From SFLA01 sp045595165 (GTDB taxonomy: Bacteria > Bacillota > Clostridia > Oscillospirales > CAG-382), in the NCBI GenBank assembly GCA_045595165.1, contig JAZNZY010000008.1:1-60938 (forward strand): a stretch of DNA of 60,938 bases, given 5' to 3'. Positions within the stretch are counted from its first letter, which is position 1; each line of letters starts with the position of its first letter. Positions 23,627 to 32,540 of this stretch are shown here, piece by piece. The position numbers and the translations under genes are program-made. Under the pieces are notes generated by a model that worked only from the letters and a program-made list of their open reading frames with translations, was not told where the DNA came from and ran no database searches.

Positions 23627-24853
23627 TTATGTTTTAATGTACTTTTTCCACCGCGGCAAGGCAATTATACACACGACAATTCCCGCAAAAGCAACAATTC
23701 CCCAAGAAACGAGGGTTGCAAACCAGCCCACGTTGGTAGCGATAAGGGCTATACCGTATGACGAAGCGGCGCTTCCCACATACACAAAAGCATTGCATAT
23801 TCCGCCTACGGTTGCGGCTTTTCCGATGCGCTCGAATCTGCGTGGCAAAAAGCTGATAAGCATTGTATTCACACCATGTGCACAACCGATTATAAGCGCG
23901 GAAAGCACCAAAGTGATGACAGGCGATTTTGAATAGAAAACGGAAACCAGCAGTGCCAGCACCACTATGACGGAAAACAAAAATATCGATTCCGCTACCT
24001 CGTTTTTGAACACCTTTCTGAACAGCGCGGTTGCCAGCGAAATGAATATAATACTTGAAACAGGTACCACCATATTCATTAAAATTGCGCGGGAAGAATC
24101 TATTTCAAACACTTCGGTAAAGAAGGTGGGCAGCCATGACTGGATACCGTCCTTGAGATAGCCCTGCAAGGCGATGGCAACGAGGATCAGCAACACGCCC
24201 GATGCGGCAAGGGTTTTGAAAAGAGGCGGAGATACCGTCTGCGATACCTTCTCTTCCTTCTCTGCCGCTTTATCCATCTTGGAAACAAGGCGCCAATATC
24301 CCGCACACCACACAGCGAGAACGACGGCGGCGAGAAATGCTCCAAAGAAAAAGGAAAAACGCCAATCTGCTATCTTTATTCCGAAAGGCACAATAATATA
24401 TATAAGTATTGTTGCGCAGTGGCAGGCGTAGGACACCGCCAGATTGCCCTTAGCATAGCCGGAATCGTCGAAATAATAAGAAAGTATACGAACGATGGGC
24501 GGCCAAAAAAGTGCCTGTGCGAAGCCGTTAACGCCCCACAGCGCGACCATAACGGGCAGACTGTTTGAGAAGGCGAAAAACAGGTTACACAGCGCCGTAA
24601 GTACCAATCCCACAGCGACTATTTTGCCGGGATCGAATTTATCGCTTAATATACCGCTTACGATCTGTCCGAAGCCGTATGTAAAAAACAGCGCTGTTCC
24701 GATAATACCTGCCTCGGGCTTAGAAAATACGCCTACGTCCACCATTTCGGCGATAGAAACCGAAAAATTCAGACGGGTGATATAACTGGTGAAATACAAA
24801 AGGGACAGCAGCGCACAAAGCCACACCGCCGGCGAAAGTTCTTTCTTTTGCAT
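23627..24853 (-). CDS. MFS transporter, organophosphate/sugar-phosphate antiporter type
   Basis: The 408-residue protein has 12 membrane helices in two halves. Y-F-T-S-Y-I-T-R-L-N-F-S-V-S in helix 1 and G-F-G-Q-I-V-S-G-I-L-S-D-K-F-D-P after helix 2 resemble the OPA family (GlpT, UhpT), including the conserved helix-1 arginine. Members exchange phosphate for glycerol-3-phosphate or sugar phosphates. ATG follows no strong binding site but the frame start MQKKELSP fits the family. It is downstream of the YwaF-like gene and 14 bases away, so cotranscription is possible. Confidence 0.8.
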   Translation of the reverse strand: MQKKELSPAVWLCALLSLLYFTSYITRLNFSVSIAEMVDVGVFSKPEAGIIGTALFFTYGFGQIVSGILSDKFDPGKIVAVGLVLTALCNLFFAFSNSLPVMVALWGVNGFAQALFWPPIVRILSYYFDDSGYAKGNLAVSYACHCATILIYIIVPFGIKIADWRFSFFFGAFLAAVVLAVWCAGYWRLVSKMDKAAEKEEKVSQTVSPPLFKTLAASGVLLILVAIALQGYLKDGIQSWLPTFFTEVFEIDSSRAILMNMVVPVSSIIFISLATALFRKVFKNEVAESIFLFSVIVVLALLVSVFYSKSPVITLVLSALIIGCAHGVNTMLISFLPRRFERIGKAATVGGICNAFVYVGSAASSYGIALIATNVGWFATLVSWGIVAFAGIVVCIIALPRWKKYIKT

Positions 24854-24867
24854 ATCTGAAAATATCC

Positions 24868-25650
24868 TTAATTACTTTGCTTTTTCTCTTTAAAGTATCT
24901 TACGAAAACGGGGATATAAAATAGCGCCAAAAGCACGCAGGCGACGGCGAAGATGGCGGCAAGATAAAGGTACCATTGCCAGATTTCTGTAAACTTAAGG
25001 TCTATAACGAATCTGTACGTAAAGAAGAAATTGGGAGTACGTTCTACGCTTATAAGCTTACCGTTTTCGTATATGGGATTGGCAAACATAGAGTTGAGAT
25101 AGAGAGAAATAAACGCCAGCGCGCCCAGACATCCCAAGGAGGTAAAATAGTGCTTGGGACGAAGCTTTTCTTTTTGGCTATAATAAATGTGCAAGCCGAG
25201 GATTACGAGAACGGAGTGATAAATAAAATATTCATAAGGCTGGGCAGTAAGAAACGCTTCGGAAAACGAAGTGCCATCTGAAAAAATGGAAGGAAGCATA
25301 AGAGCTATAAACGCGCCGATACCGCAGGTAGGGTACATAAATGCGTACAAAATTTCCTTTGCCTTGCCGTCCTTGGCAAAGCGACAGAAGAAGATAAAAA
25401 TTATCTGTATGGAGCAAAGATGAAGGGGCAAATTATTGGTTTCCATAAACATATAGAAACGGGATCCGTCTGCCGAAGGAACGAGTTCCATTACCGAGAA
25501 GGTCTTTACCAATTCTGCAATAACAGCCGCAATACAAGCCCAAGACATAACCTTTTTAAAAGGAGGTTTATACTTTCTGAGCAGGACGGTGGAAATGATT
25601 ATAAACGGTACACAGACCGCAAGCCAAGTGAGATGAGGTAAGCTGAACAT
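24868..25650 (-). CDS. YwaF-family membrane protein (TIGR02206-like)
   Basis: The 260-residue product has seven membrane helices and the family hallmark L-P-L-H-L-C-S-I-Q-I. The function of this family is unknown. I choose ATG 25650 after GGAG with a 7-base spacer; a longer frame to 25683 overlaps the upstream gene. It starts two bases after the EamA gene stop, so they form an operon. Confidence 0.78.
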   Translation of the reverse strand: MFSLPHLTWLAVCVPFIIISTVLLRKYKPPFKKVMSWACIAAVIAELVKTFSVMELVPSADGSRFYMFMETNNLPLHLCSIQIIFIFFCRFAKDGKAKEILYAFMYPTCGIGAFIALMLPSIFSDGTSFSEAFLTAQPYEYFIYHSVLVILGLHIYYSQKEKLRPKHYFTSLGCLGALAFISLYLNSMFANPIYENGKLISVERTPNFFFTYRFVIDLKFTEIWQWYLYLAAIFAVACVLLALFYIPVFVRYFKEKKQSN

Positions 25651-25651
25651 A

Positions 25652-26539
25652 TTACTTCTCCTTTTTTGGGTTGATTTGCGCAAGGATTATTGCAACAAAC
25701 ATCAAAGCACATCCCAACATTTCGCGCTTTGAAAGAGTTTCGTTTAAAAGAAGCCAGCCCGAAAGAACGGCAAATACGGATTCGAGGCTCATTATCAGGG
25801 AAGCGAGGGCGGGAGGCACGTTCTTTTGACCAACGATCTGCAGGGTGTAACCCACTCCCGAAGAAACCAACCCCAGATACAGAATAGGCATCCAGGCGCT
25901 TTGCAACACCGCAATGGTAGGATGCTCAAAGATAATAGCAGGAACAAGGCTGATAACTCCGCAGGTGAGGAACTGGATGCAGGCAAGTTTTACCCCGTCT
26001 ACTTTTGGAGCAAAATGGTCTACAAGCATTATTTGGATAGAAAAACAAAAAGCACAGCCGAGCAAGAGATAATCTCCCTTTGAAACGGAAAATCCGCCTT
26101 CCACGCAAAGAAAATACATTCCTACGATTGCGATAATTACGCCCATCCATACCGGGAAAGTTGCCTTGCGTTTAAAGAAGATCCCGATAATGGGAACAAT
26201 AATTATGTACAAGGCAGTAATAAATCCCGCCTTGCCTGCAGACGTATCCGCAATACCGATCTGCTGCAGCGCGCTGGCGACCGCCAAAGCGATACCGCAA
26301 AGTATTCCGCCCTTCCAAAGAGTTTTGGTAACTGCGGTGGTCTTTTTCTTTGTGCCAAAAAGAGATTGCATACCGATAACGGGAAGCAACGCCACGCCGC
26401 CTAACAAAGAACGGGCGGAAAGCAAAGTGAAAGGACCTATATTACTTCCCTGCCGCTGGGCAACGAACGCTACGCCCCACACGAATGCAGTAAATATAAG
26501 TATGAGAATGGATAATGTCTTTTTTACCGTATAGTTCAT
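25652..26539 (-). CDS. EamA/DMT-superfamily transporter
   Basis: The 295-residue protein has ten membrane helices in two EamA repeats (first about 10-145, second about 155-290). Signature pieces are A-F-V-W-G-V-A-F-V-A-Q in helix 1 and S-L-E-S-V-F-A-V-L-S-G-W-L-L-L-N-E in the second repeat. Such transporters move amino acids or other small metabolites outward or inward; the substrate is unknown. It probably heads a three-gene operon with the YwaF-like and MFS genes. Confidence 0.9.
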   Translation of the reverse strand: MNYTVKKTLSILILIFTAFVWGVAFVAQRQGSNIGPFTLLSARSLLGGVALLPVIGMQSLFGTKKKTTAVTKTLWKGGILCGIALAVASALQQIGIADTSAGKAGFITALYIIIVPIIGIFFKRKATFPVWMGVIIAIVGMYFLCVEGGFSVSKGDYLLLGCAFCFSIQIMLVDHFAPKVDGVKLACIQFLTCGVISLVPAIIFEHPTIAVLQSAWMPILYLGLVSSGVGYTLQIVGQKNVPPALASLIMSLESVFAVLSGWLLLNETLSKREMLGCALMFVAIILAQINPKKEK

Positions 26540-26611
26540 TTTTCAGTACCCGATATTATTTCAAGATAAATTATTATAACACATAAAAAAACATTATTCA
26601 ACAAAAAAAGA

Positions 26612-26636
26612 AAAGACTGTTAAAGAAACAGTCTTT
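26612..26636. terminator. short terminator
   Basis: AAAGACTGTT-AAAG-AACAGTCTTT lies downstream of the metallopeptidase-like gene on the minus strand and would end its transcript. Confidence 0.65.
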
Positions 26637-26657
26637 CTGATGCAGAGCGAGTGTGTT

Positions 26658-27119
26658 TTATAAGGTAACTCCGTTAAAAAGATCGATAATACGGTATCTG
26701 TAATAATTTGCCTGACGCTCGCTGACGGCATTGCTTTGCTCCAGCCCCAAAACCCATTGATAATAGTGTGTCAATTCGTGGACAAGGGAAGATAATATCT
26801 GTTCGTAAATTTCGTCTTTAGTATATTCGCGCAACAATTCGGGTTCAATAGCCGATGGAACACGAATATTCGGCGTGCGGGCTGAATACCAGCGAAAGCT
26901 GCCGTATGCCATTTGTCCGCTGCGAAGCCGAACCTGCTCGCAATTCAAAATATATACGTTAAGACGGACCGGAAAAATATAATTTGCTCTGAGCCACTTT
27001 GCGAAGGAAATATATTTCTGCTTCAAATCGGGCTCTATTCCCTTTTGATAATGAAAATATATTCCGCCACTTGTCGCAGCCGTATTGCGCTTTAGCTCGA
27101 ATGTTTGCCATAGGTTCAT
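26658..27119 (-). CDS. SprT-like / zinc peptidase-like protein
   Basis: The 153-residue protein has one clear motif, S-S-L-V-H-E-L-T-H-Y-Y-Q-W, an H-E-x-x-H zinc site near residue 115, and a later E in V-S-E-R-Q-A that could be the third ligand. There is no signal peptide. The fold suggests a small SprT-like or related metallopeptidase; the substrate is unknown. It has its own terminator and appears monocistronic. Confidence 0.6.
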   Translation of the reverse strand: MNLWQTFELKRNTAATSGGIYFHYQKGIEPDLKQKYISFAKWLRANYIFPVRLNVYILNCEQVRLRSGQMAYGSFRWYSARTPNIRVPSAIEPELLREYTKDEIYEQILSSLVHELTHYYQWVLGLEQSNAVSERQANYYRYRIIDLFNGVTL

Positions 27120-27176
27120 ACCATCACCGCCTTTTGCTTATTATAACACAATAGTTTAAAAAGGCAAGTCTTGTAT

Positions 27177-27259
27177 CACCATTAGGGGTTCGAATCCCTT
27201 CTTTGTTCGTAAAACAAAATAACCCCAAGAAGCCTTGCGGCTTCTCGGGGACCCCGACA
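27177..27259. other. tRNA T-arm fragment and GGGGACCCC hairpin
   Basis: AGGGGTTCGAATCCCTT (27183-27199) repeats the T-arm of the neighbouring tRNA-Arg. A 33-bp hairpin unit follows (27224-27256, CCCAAGAAGCC/GGCTTCTCGGGG then ACCCCG), flanked by ACAAAATAAC (27214-27223) and ACAAAAATAAC (27257-27267), which looks like a target duplication. Confidence 0.45.
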
Positions 27260-27296
27260 AAAATAACGGACACCGCAAAAGCGGTATCCGTTATTT
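27260..27296 (-). terminator. tRNA-Arg terminator
   Basis: AAATAACGGACACCGC-AAAA-GCGGTATCCGTTATTT forms a strong stem directly 3' of tRNA-Arg. Confidence 0.85.
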
Positions 27297-27373
27297 TGGC
27301 ACGCCATAAGGGATTCGAACCCCTGACCTTTTGGTTCGTAGCCAAACACTCTATCCAGCTGAGCTAATGGCGC
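27297..27373 (-). tRNA. tRNA-Arg (ACG)
   Basis: The 77-nt cloverleaf has acceptor GCGCCAT/ATGGCGT, D-arm AGCTCAGCTGGATAGAGT, anticodon loop CTACGAA (ACG, read as ICG after editing), T-loop TTCGAAT and encoded CCA. Confidence 0.95.
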
Positions 27374-27429
27374 AAATCAGCATTTGCAATTATACCTCTT
27401 TACGGCAGGAATGTCAAGTGTTTTTTGAT

Positions 27430-28089
27430 TTATTTTTTATTTTTCTCAAGCTCATCGAGGCGTTTACGGATAGATTCAAGCTCTCCTGCGATAGGATCGG
27501 GAACGTGTATCTGGTCAAGCTCTTGGGGAACTTGCTTTTTCTCCGAGGTGATATTTCTTGCAGGCACGCCGACAGCGGTTGAATTTGAAGGAACCTCGTG
27601 AAGCACTACTGCGCCTGCGGCAATTTTTGAATTATCTCCTACCGTGAAGGGTCCCAGCACCTTTGCGCCTGCTCCTACCATTACGTTGTTGCCCAAGGTG
27701 GGGTGGCGTTTTCCCGTATGCTTGCCCGTACCTCCCAAAGTAACACCCTGATAAATGGTACAGTTATCCCCTACTTCGGCTGTTTCGCCTATAACTACGC
27801 CGCTTCCGTGGTCGATAAACACGCCTTTGCCTATTTTTGCGGCAGGGTGTATTTCCACCCCCGTTACGGCGCGGTTGAGCTGGCTTACCGCACGGGCGGA
27901 AAGCTTTTTTCCTTTTTTATGAAGCTTGTGAGCAACGCGGTGGAGCATAACTGCGTGAAGTCCCGAATAGAGAAGCAGTACCTCCGCATCACTTGCCGCG
28001 GCGGGATCTCGCTCGCGGATGAGGCGGATCTCCTCTTTTATGTCCTTATATATACCGGTAAGATCGGTATCGCCGATAAAAATGCGCAT
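27430..28089 (-). CDS. cysE: serine O-acetyltransferase
   Basis: The 219-residue enzyme makes O-acetylserine from serine and acetyl-CoA, the first step of cysteine synthesis. It has an N-terminal helical domain and a left-handed beta-helix of hexapeptide repeats: H-P-A-A-K-I-G-K-G-V-F-I-D-H-G-S-G-V-V-I-G-E, with catalytic H in D-H-G and H in G-K-R-H-P-T. A coiled C-terminal tail follows. ATG 28089 has AGGTGA in place; the GTG at 28098 is less likely. The stop of the upstream gene overlaps this binding site. Confidence 0.95.
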   Translation of the reverse strand: MRIFIGDTDLTGIYKDIKEEIRLIRERDPAAASDAEVLLLYSGLHAVMLHRVAHKLHKKGKKLSARAVSQLNRAVTGVEIHPAAKIGKGVFIDHGSGVVIGETAEVGDNCTIYQGVTLGGTGKHTGKRHPTLGNNVMVGAGAKVLGPFTVGDNSKIAAGAVVLHEVPSNSTAVGVPARNITSEKKQVPQELDQIHVPDPIAGELESIRKRLDELEKNKK

Positions 28090-28098
28090 AGTATTCAC

Positions 28099-28710
28099 CT
28101 ATTTTACTGTGGGCACCGACATTCCGGTAATCAAAGCGGAAGTATCGGTAACGTACACCGTGTAGTATACGGGGATGACCGTATTGTTTGCAAGGTCAGA
28201 ACGGAAGGTTCCGTTGTTATCCATTATACGGTAACGCACAGAATATGTTTCTACGTAGCCGTCCTCGAAGGACTGGCGGGTTTCCAGGGTTACGGAAATA
28301 TCGTAAAGCTTTTGCATTGTAAATTTTTCGGGCAGGACAGCGTTTTCTCTGAATTCCTCCGAGAAAAAGTTGGGATAAACCGTATATTCCCCGTGGATAA
28401 CGCTGTGGAAATAATTATAAAACATTTTTCCCGCAGGATTTGCTGAAAAATAGCCTTCCGCCGTTATATATTCCCCGTCCCCGTCATATGTGAAGAAAAC
28501 GTCTTTTTGCTTTTGAGCGTACGCTTTGTCCGAAAAGATATCCTCCGCGTAATCGGTAGGACAAAGGGAAACTTCGGTATTTCCCGTAAGAGAAACCGTA
28601 TTAACCTTTGGGGTTAGGAGTGATGATATTCCCGTTATTCCAAGCAGCACCACGAGCAGAGCAACGGCAGACACCAACACTGTAATTATTATCTTTTTTT
28701 GTTTCTTCAT
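28099..28710 (-). CDS. membrane-anchored hypothetical protein
   Basis: The product (about 203 residues) starts MKKQKKIIITVLVSAVALLV, one N-terminal membrane anchor, followed by an external domain of mixed strands without known motifs. Start codons here lack a strong binding site; ATG 28710 is chosen because the anchor begins there. It is directly upstream of cysE and its stop overlaps the cysE ribosome binding site, so the two are coexpressed, although no functional link is apparent. Confidence 0.6.
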   Translation of the reverse strand: MKKQKKIIITVLVSAVALLVVLLGITGISSLLTPKVNTVSLTGNTEVSLCPTDYAEDIFSDKAYAQKQKDVFFTYDGDGEYITAEGYFSANPAGKMFYNYFHSVIHGEYTVYPNFFSEEFRENAVLPEKFTMQKLYDISVTLETRQSFEDGYVETYSVRYRIMDNNGTFRSDLANNTVIPVYYTVYVTDTSALITGMSVPTVK

Positions 28711-28724
28711 AACATATAATACAC

Positions 28725-28756
28725 AAAGGGGCAAGCGGTTTTACGCAAGCCCCTTT
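28725..28756 (-). terminator. terminator
   Basis: AAAGGGGCTTGCG...CGCTTGCCCCTTT forms a hairpin downstream of the sugar isomerase gene on the minus strand. Confidence 0.7.
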
Positions 28757-28779
28757 CAAAAAACTTTCTGCAGTAAAAA

Positions 28780-29655
28780 TTATTCGCAGAATCTCTTAAG
28801 ATTCTCGTAGCCTACGGAAATGCCCTTGATAGGATCTTCCATTCCCTCGAACTCGATGTTTATAAATCCATCGTATCCAACACCCTTAAGAATGTTGACA
28901 CACTGTCTTACAGGGATATCGCCATGACCGATAATAGAGCCGCGGAGATAGTTGCCGCCTCTGGAGCGGAACCAGCCTGCGCCGGGGTTTTCACCTGCGC
29001 CGCTCTTCTTATGGAAATCCTTGGCATGAACGTGAACTGCATAAGGAGCCATTATACCAACGGAATAGGGGCTGTCCGCATCTGCGCAAGCAAAGTTACC
29101 CATATCAACCAGCGCGCCGAAATTGGGATGGTTTACGGTATTTACAAGCTTTTCAACACGGGTGGGGTCCTGAACGAAGAAGCCGTGGTTTTCTACGCAG
29201 GTCTTAATACCCTTGGTTGCCGCATATTCGGTAACTGCACGGTAGCCTGCCGCAAGACGTTCAACAACTGCATCAAAGCTTCTGCCGGTCTTTACGGAAT
29301 AAGGATAACCGGGAGTAGCATCGTGACGCATTACGCTTACGCCGTATGCTGCGGCAACGTCTACAAGATCCTTTACACGGTCGATCTCTTTTTGCAGATC
29401 TCCGCCGGAGCCGTTAAGAAAATCGCTGCCTACGCAAAAGCAGACTGCTTCGATACCGACCTGCTTGCAGTAATCGCCGATATCCTTTGCGTATGCGATA
29501 TATTCGTCTTTATCTGCAAAGATCTTGCAGGTGCCTTCAACGATATCAAGACCTTCGAAGCCTATTTCTTTTGCTTTGTCAATACAGCCCTTAACGCCGA
29601 GATTTTCATCCTTTGCGTATTCGCGGAAGCTGTAAAGGCTAACACCTAATTTCAT
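28780..29655 (-). CDS. sugar phosphate isomerase/epimerase (AP-endonuclease-2 fold)
   Basis: The 291-residue protein is a TIM barrel of the xylose-isomerase-like family: M-K-L-G-V-S-L-Y-S-F start, E-N-H-G-F-F (metal E/H), L-V-D-M-G-N-F-A, V-H-V-H-A-K-D-F and the end I-N-I-E-F-E-G. Members isomerise or epimerise sugars, inositols or hydroxypyruvate with a divalent metal. The substrate is not visible. It has its own terminator. Confidence 0.85.
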   Translation of the reverse strand: MKLGVSLYSFREYAKDENLGVKGCIDKAKEIGFEGLDIVEGTCKIFADKDEYIAYAKDIGDYCKQVGIEAVCFCVGSDFLNGSGGDLQKEIDRVKDLVDVAAAYGVSVMRHDATPGYPYSVKTGRSFDAVVERLAAGYRAVTEYAATKGIKTCVENHGFFVQDPTRVEKLVNTVNHPNFGALVDMGNFACADADSPYSVGIMAPYAVHVHAKDFHKKSGAGENPGAGWFRSRGGNYLRGSIIGHGDIPVRQCVNILKGVGYDGFINIEFEGMEDPIKGISVGYENLKRFCE

Positions 29656-29693
29656 AATGTGTACTCCTTATGTTAAAAATTGATAGATTATGA

Positions 29694-29760
29694 AAACGGG
29701 TATCCCGGGTTAGCACCCCTAAAATCCTGCGGATTTTTGGGGACCCCGCGAGAGGAATGC
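29694..29760. repeat. GGGGACCCC hairpin element
   Basis: CCCCTAAAATCCTGCGGATTTTTGGGG followed by ACCCCG (about 29714-29750) matches the hairpin family seen at 27224 and 48522. The remaining gap to 29840 holds only the terminator of the lipoprotein gene. Confidence 0.5.
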
Positions 29761-29788
29761 CCGATTAGTTGTGTTCGGAATTAAAAGT

Positions 29789-29821
29789 TCGGGTACCCCC
29801 GGTTTGTTGGGGATACCCGAG
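29789..29821 (-). terminator. terminator of the lipoprotein gene
   Basis: CGGGTACCCCC-N-GGGGATACCCG stem with flanking T-rich minus-strand sequence. Confidence 0.65.
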
Positions 29822-29840
29822 TAAAGGTAAAATATTTAAA

Positions 29841-31154
29841 TTACTTAAGAACTACGGTTGCCATCTTGGACCAGTCGTTACGGCCGATGATACCGCCGCC
29901 GTTACGCATCTTAACGTTCTTCCAAGTGGTGGAATCTTCACGAGCGTTGAGAGATACGGAGAAACCGAAGGAAGCGCCGGTGGTGGGAGCTTCTTCAAAG
30001 CCGATGTCTGTCCAGGAAATTCTTACTTCATAAGTGGTGGTCTGGTTGGTTTCGTCACGAACTACCTTGTAATCGCCGGAAAGACCGCCGCCCATGTAGG
30101 TTTCAAATACGGATTCGCCTGCATTGGTTACACCGTAGCCAACCTGTCTGCATACGCCTTCGTTTGCAGCGGTGCCGTCTACGATATGATCATAGTGCTG
30201 AGAAATGTATTCGCCAACGGGAGAATTGGTAAGAGTGTTAACCTGGATAGCGCACTGGTCCCAAAGGCTGGTAGCGTTGGGGCAGTAGTGGTAATCCATT
30301 TCAACTACAACTGCATAGTAGAGATATTCAGCATCGTATGCGATGTAAAGATCAGCAACGATGTCGTAATCTTCGGATTCAGCGAACTGAGCATAGTCCC
30401 AATCGGGATTGTCAACGTCAACGTGAGAAACAACTGCGCCGTATTCGTTAGCGTTTACAACGCCGTCCTGTGCGGGAGCGTTTGCAACGAAGGTTGCATT
30501 CCAGGTAATTTCCTTAACCTGAATGCCGTGAGGATAAATGGAATCATCATCGCCGTAAGCTGCGAGAGCCTTAACGTCGGATTCCTGATACTTGTGAACA
30601 ACAACTACAAAGCCGTCTGCGGGAATGTTAACTGCTGCGGAAGCTTCGCCAACTGCATAGTAAGCGGACTTAACGTAGCCGAAGTAGGGCTTTGCCTGAT
30701 ATTCAGCAACAAGAACTGCATAGTCTTCAAGACCTGCGGGAGTAGCTGCGCCGTAGCGTGCGTCATAAAGAACAACTGCACCGTAAGCGAGCTCTTCGTT
30801 GTAACCGGTAAGTACTACGGAATCAGCCTGCTCGATACGGTCGCCGGTATTGGGAGCGCCGTAAGAGAGATACTTGTTGGTATCTGCGGGAATCTCGATC
30901 TCGTTGCCGCTTTCATCTGTGGGAACAGATTCTTCGGGTTCGGATTCTTCGGGAACAGAATCTTCATCGGGATTGGATTCTGCGGGAGTAGAATCTTCGT
31001 CGGGAGTGGATTCTGCAGGATCAGAATCTTCAACGGGAGTAGATTCGCCAACAGGATTGCTGGTAGCGGGAGTCTTGGAGTTCTCATCGCCGCCGCAAGC
31101 TGCAAGTGCAACTACCATAATGGCAACGAGAAGGAAAGCTAATACTTTTTTCAT
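29841..31154 (-). CDS. lipoprotein with CBM9-like domain and acidic linker
   Basis: The 437-residue protein has a signal peptide ending in L-A-A-C (lipid-modified cysteine about residue 20). A 60-residue linker of E/D/S/P repeats (S-T-P-x-E-D-S type) follows, then a first domain (about 90-180). The C-terminal half (about 195-437) resembles carbohydrate-binding module family 9 / DOMON-like sandwiches (A-D-L-Y-I-A-Y-D-A-E-Y-L-Y-Y-A-V-V-V, then E-V-R-I-S-W). It is likely exposed on the cell surface and binds sugars or haem-like ligands. It is transcribed alone from the promoter at 31210-31238. Confidence 0.72.
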   Translation of the reverse strand: MKKVLAFLLVAIMVVALAACGGDENSKTPATSNPVGESTPVEDSDPAESTPDEDSTPAESNPDEDSVPEESEPEESVPTDESGNEIEIPADTNKYLSYGAPNTGDRIEQADSVVLTGYNEELAYGAVVLYDARYGAATPAGLEDYAVLVAEYQAKPYFGYVKSAYYAVGEASAAVNIPADGFVVVVHKYQESDVKALAAYGDDDSIYPHGIQVKEITWNATFVANAPAQDGVVNANEYGAVVSHVDVDNPDWDYAQFAESEDYDIVADLYIAYDAEYLYYAVVVEMDYHYCPNATSLWDQCAIQVNTLTNSPVGEYISQHYDHIVDGTAANEGVCRQVGYGVTNAGESVFETYMGGGLSGDYKVVRDETNQTTTYEVRISWTDIGFEEAPTTGASFGFSVSLNAREDSTTWKNVKMRNGGGIIGRNDWSKMATVVLK

Positions 31155-31209
31155 TGTTTTTTCTCCTTTTTGAATTCAGAATTGTTAAAAACAATTTCTT
31201 CTGCGTAAT

Positions 31210-31238
31210 ATGATACCATATATTTATGCAAATTGCAA
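31210..31238 (-). promoter_or_regulatory. promoter of the lipoprotein gene
   Basis: On the minus strand TTGCAA (31238-31233) and TATCAT (31215-31210) are 17 bases apart. Confidence 0.6.
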
Positions 31239-31280
31239 TAGCATTATGGTAATCAAAAGCAGTATTTTGCGCTTTTTTAC

Positions 31281-32516
31281 TTATTCTGCGCAAGCAAGCT
31301 TTACGCAGCAGCACAGTACGGGCAGGGCTTTCTCCAATTCGTCAAGAGAAGGATATGTGGGCGCGATACGGATAATATTATCATCGGGGTTATAGCCGTA
31401 AGGATGGGTAGCGCCTGCGGGGGTAAGCTTTAAGCCCGCTTCCGCCGCCAAGGAAACCACTCTCTTTGCTTTTCCCTTGGGGGTATACAAAGCAAGGAAG
31501 TAACCGCCGTTGGGGTTGGTCCACCAAACCTCGGGAATACCGGAAAGCTCGTTGGTGAAGGTGCGGCGTACAAGCTCGAACTTAGGTCTGATAAGGCTCA
31601 AATGAACGCCCATTTGCGCCTTGATATCGTCAAAGGTGCGGAAAACGCGGGCGTGGCGGAGCTGATTAAGCTTATCGGGACCTACGGTCTGTATAGCAAG
31701 CTCTTTAAGAATACGCTGTACGTTTGCTCGGGAGGAAGCTATGCAAGAAATACCTGCGCCGGGGAAAGATATTTTGGATGTGGAGGCGAAGATAAAGAAT
31801 CTGTCCTCGTTACCGCACTTTTTCGCTTCGTGGAGTACCTCCAGCAGGTAATCGGGATGGTCGGTAAGGTCGTGCCACACGTATGCGTTATCCCAGAACA
31901 CACGGAAGTCCTTTGCCGCAGTTTTCATACGGGCGAAACGGCGCACAGTTTCATCGGAATAAGTAATACCCGAAGGGTTGGAATACTTGGGAACACACCA
32001 GATACCTTTTATGGTTTCATCCTCTGCAACCAGCTTTTCTACGATATCCATATCGGGGCCGTCTTCGTTCATGGGAACGTTGATCATATTTATATTGAAA
32101 TATTCGCAGATAGCAAAGTGACGGTCATAGCCGGGAACGGGACAAAGGAAGGAAACTTTATCGTATTTAGCCCAAGGCTTCATGCCGTCCACAACGCCGT
32201 GGCTCATTGCGCGGGCGATGGTATCGTACATAAGATTAAGAGATGAGTTACCGCCTACGATAATCTCGTGCATGGTAAGTCCCAGCATGGAAGCGAAAAG
32301 GCGCTTAGATTCATCGATACCGTCCAAACCGCCGTAATTACAGCAGTCAACGCCGTTTTCGGAAATACATTCCTCACGGGTGGTGACTGCGGTAAGCAGA
32401 CGCTCCATAGTGTCAAGCTGCTGGGTGGAGGGCTTTCCGCGGGACATATCCAGCTTTAAGCCCATTGATTTATACTGTTCGTACTCTGCGCGGAGAGTGT
32501 TAAGATCTAAATTCAT
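31281..32516 (-). CDS. PLP-dependent aminotransferase, aspartate-type
   Basis: The 411-residue enzyme belongs to the aminotransferase family of PF12897 (class I fold, aspartate/alanine donors). Visible features: M-S-R-G-K-P-S near the N terminus, P-V-P-G-Y-D-R-H-F, N-P-S-G in the PLP ring-binding loop, W-D-N-A-Y-V-W, and S-T-S-K-I-S-F-P-G-A-G with the catalytic lysine. The last ten residues hold a C-C-C cluster. It probably makes oxaloacetate/glutamate from aspartate/2-oxoglutarate. The start 13 bases before asnS coding in the same direction suggests cotranscription with asparaginyl-tRNA synthetase. Confidence 0.9.
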   Translation of the reverse strand: MNLDLNTLRAEYEQYKSMGLKLDMSRGKPSTQQLDTMERLLTAVTTREECISENGVDCCNYGGLDGIDESKRLFASMLGLTMHEIIVGGNSSLNLMYDTIARAMSHGVVDGMKPWAKYDKVSFLCPVPGYDRHFAICEYFNINMINVPMNEDGPDMDIVEKLVAEDETIKGIWCVPKYSNPSGITYSDETVRRFARMKTAAKDFRVFWDNAYVWHDLTDHPDYLLEVLHEAKKCGNEDRFFIFASTSKISFPGAGISCIASSRANVQRILKELAIQTVGPDKLNQLRHARVFRTFDDIKAQMGVHLSLIRPKFELVRRTFTNELSGIPEVWWTNPNGGYFLALYTPKGKAKRVVSLAAEAGLKLTPAGATHPYGYNPDDNIIRIAPTYPSLDELEKALPVLCCCVKLACAE

Positions 32517-32540
32517 AAAAGTTCACCTGTGAAAACAACA

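Noticed and set aside
23634..26534. possible CRISPR or other short-repeat arrays in the transporter region
   Set aside because: No regularly spaced repeats exist there or anywhere else in the window; the GATGCT arrays are too short and irregular.
29769..31142. long open frame of 457 codons opposite the CBM9-like lipoprotein gene
   Set aside because: It is the antisense shadow of a gene with signal peptide, lipobox and binding site; its product is an odd cysteine/glycine/valine-rich sequence without start signals.
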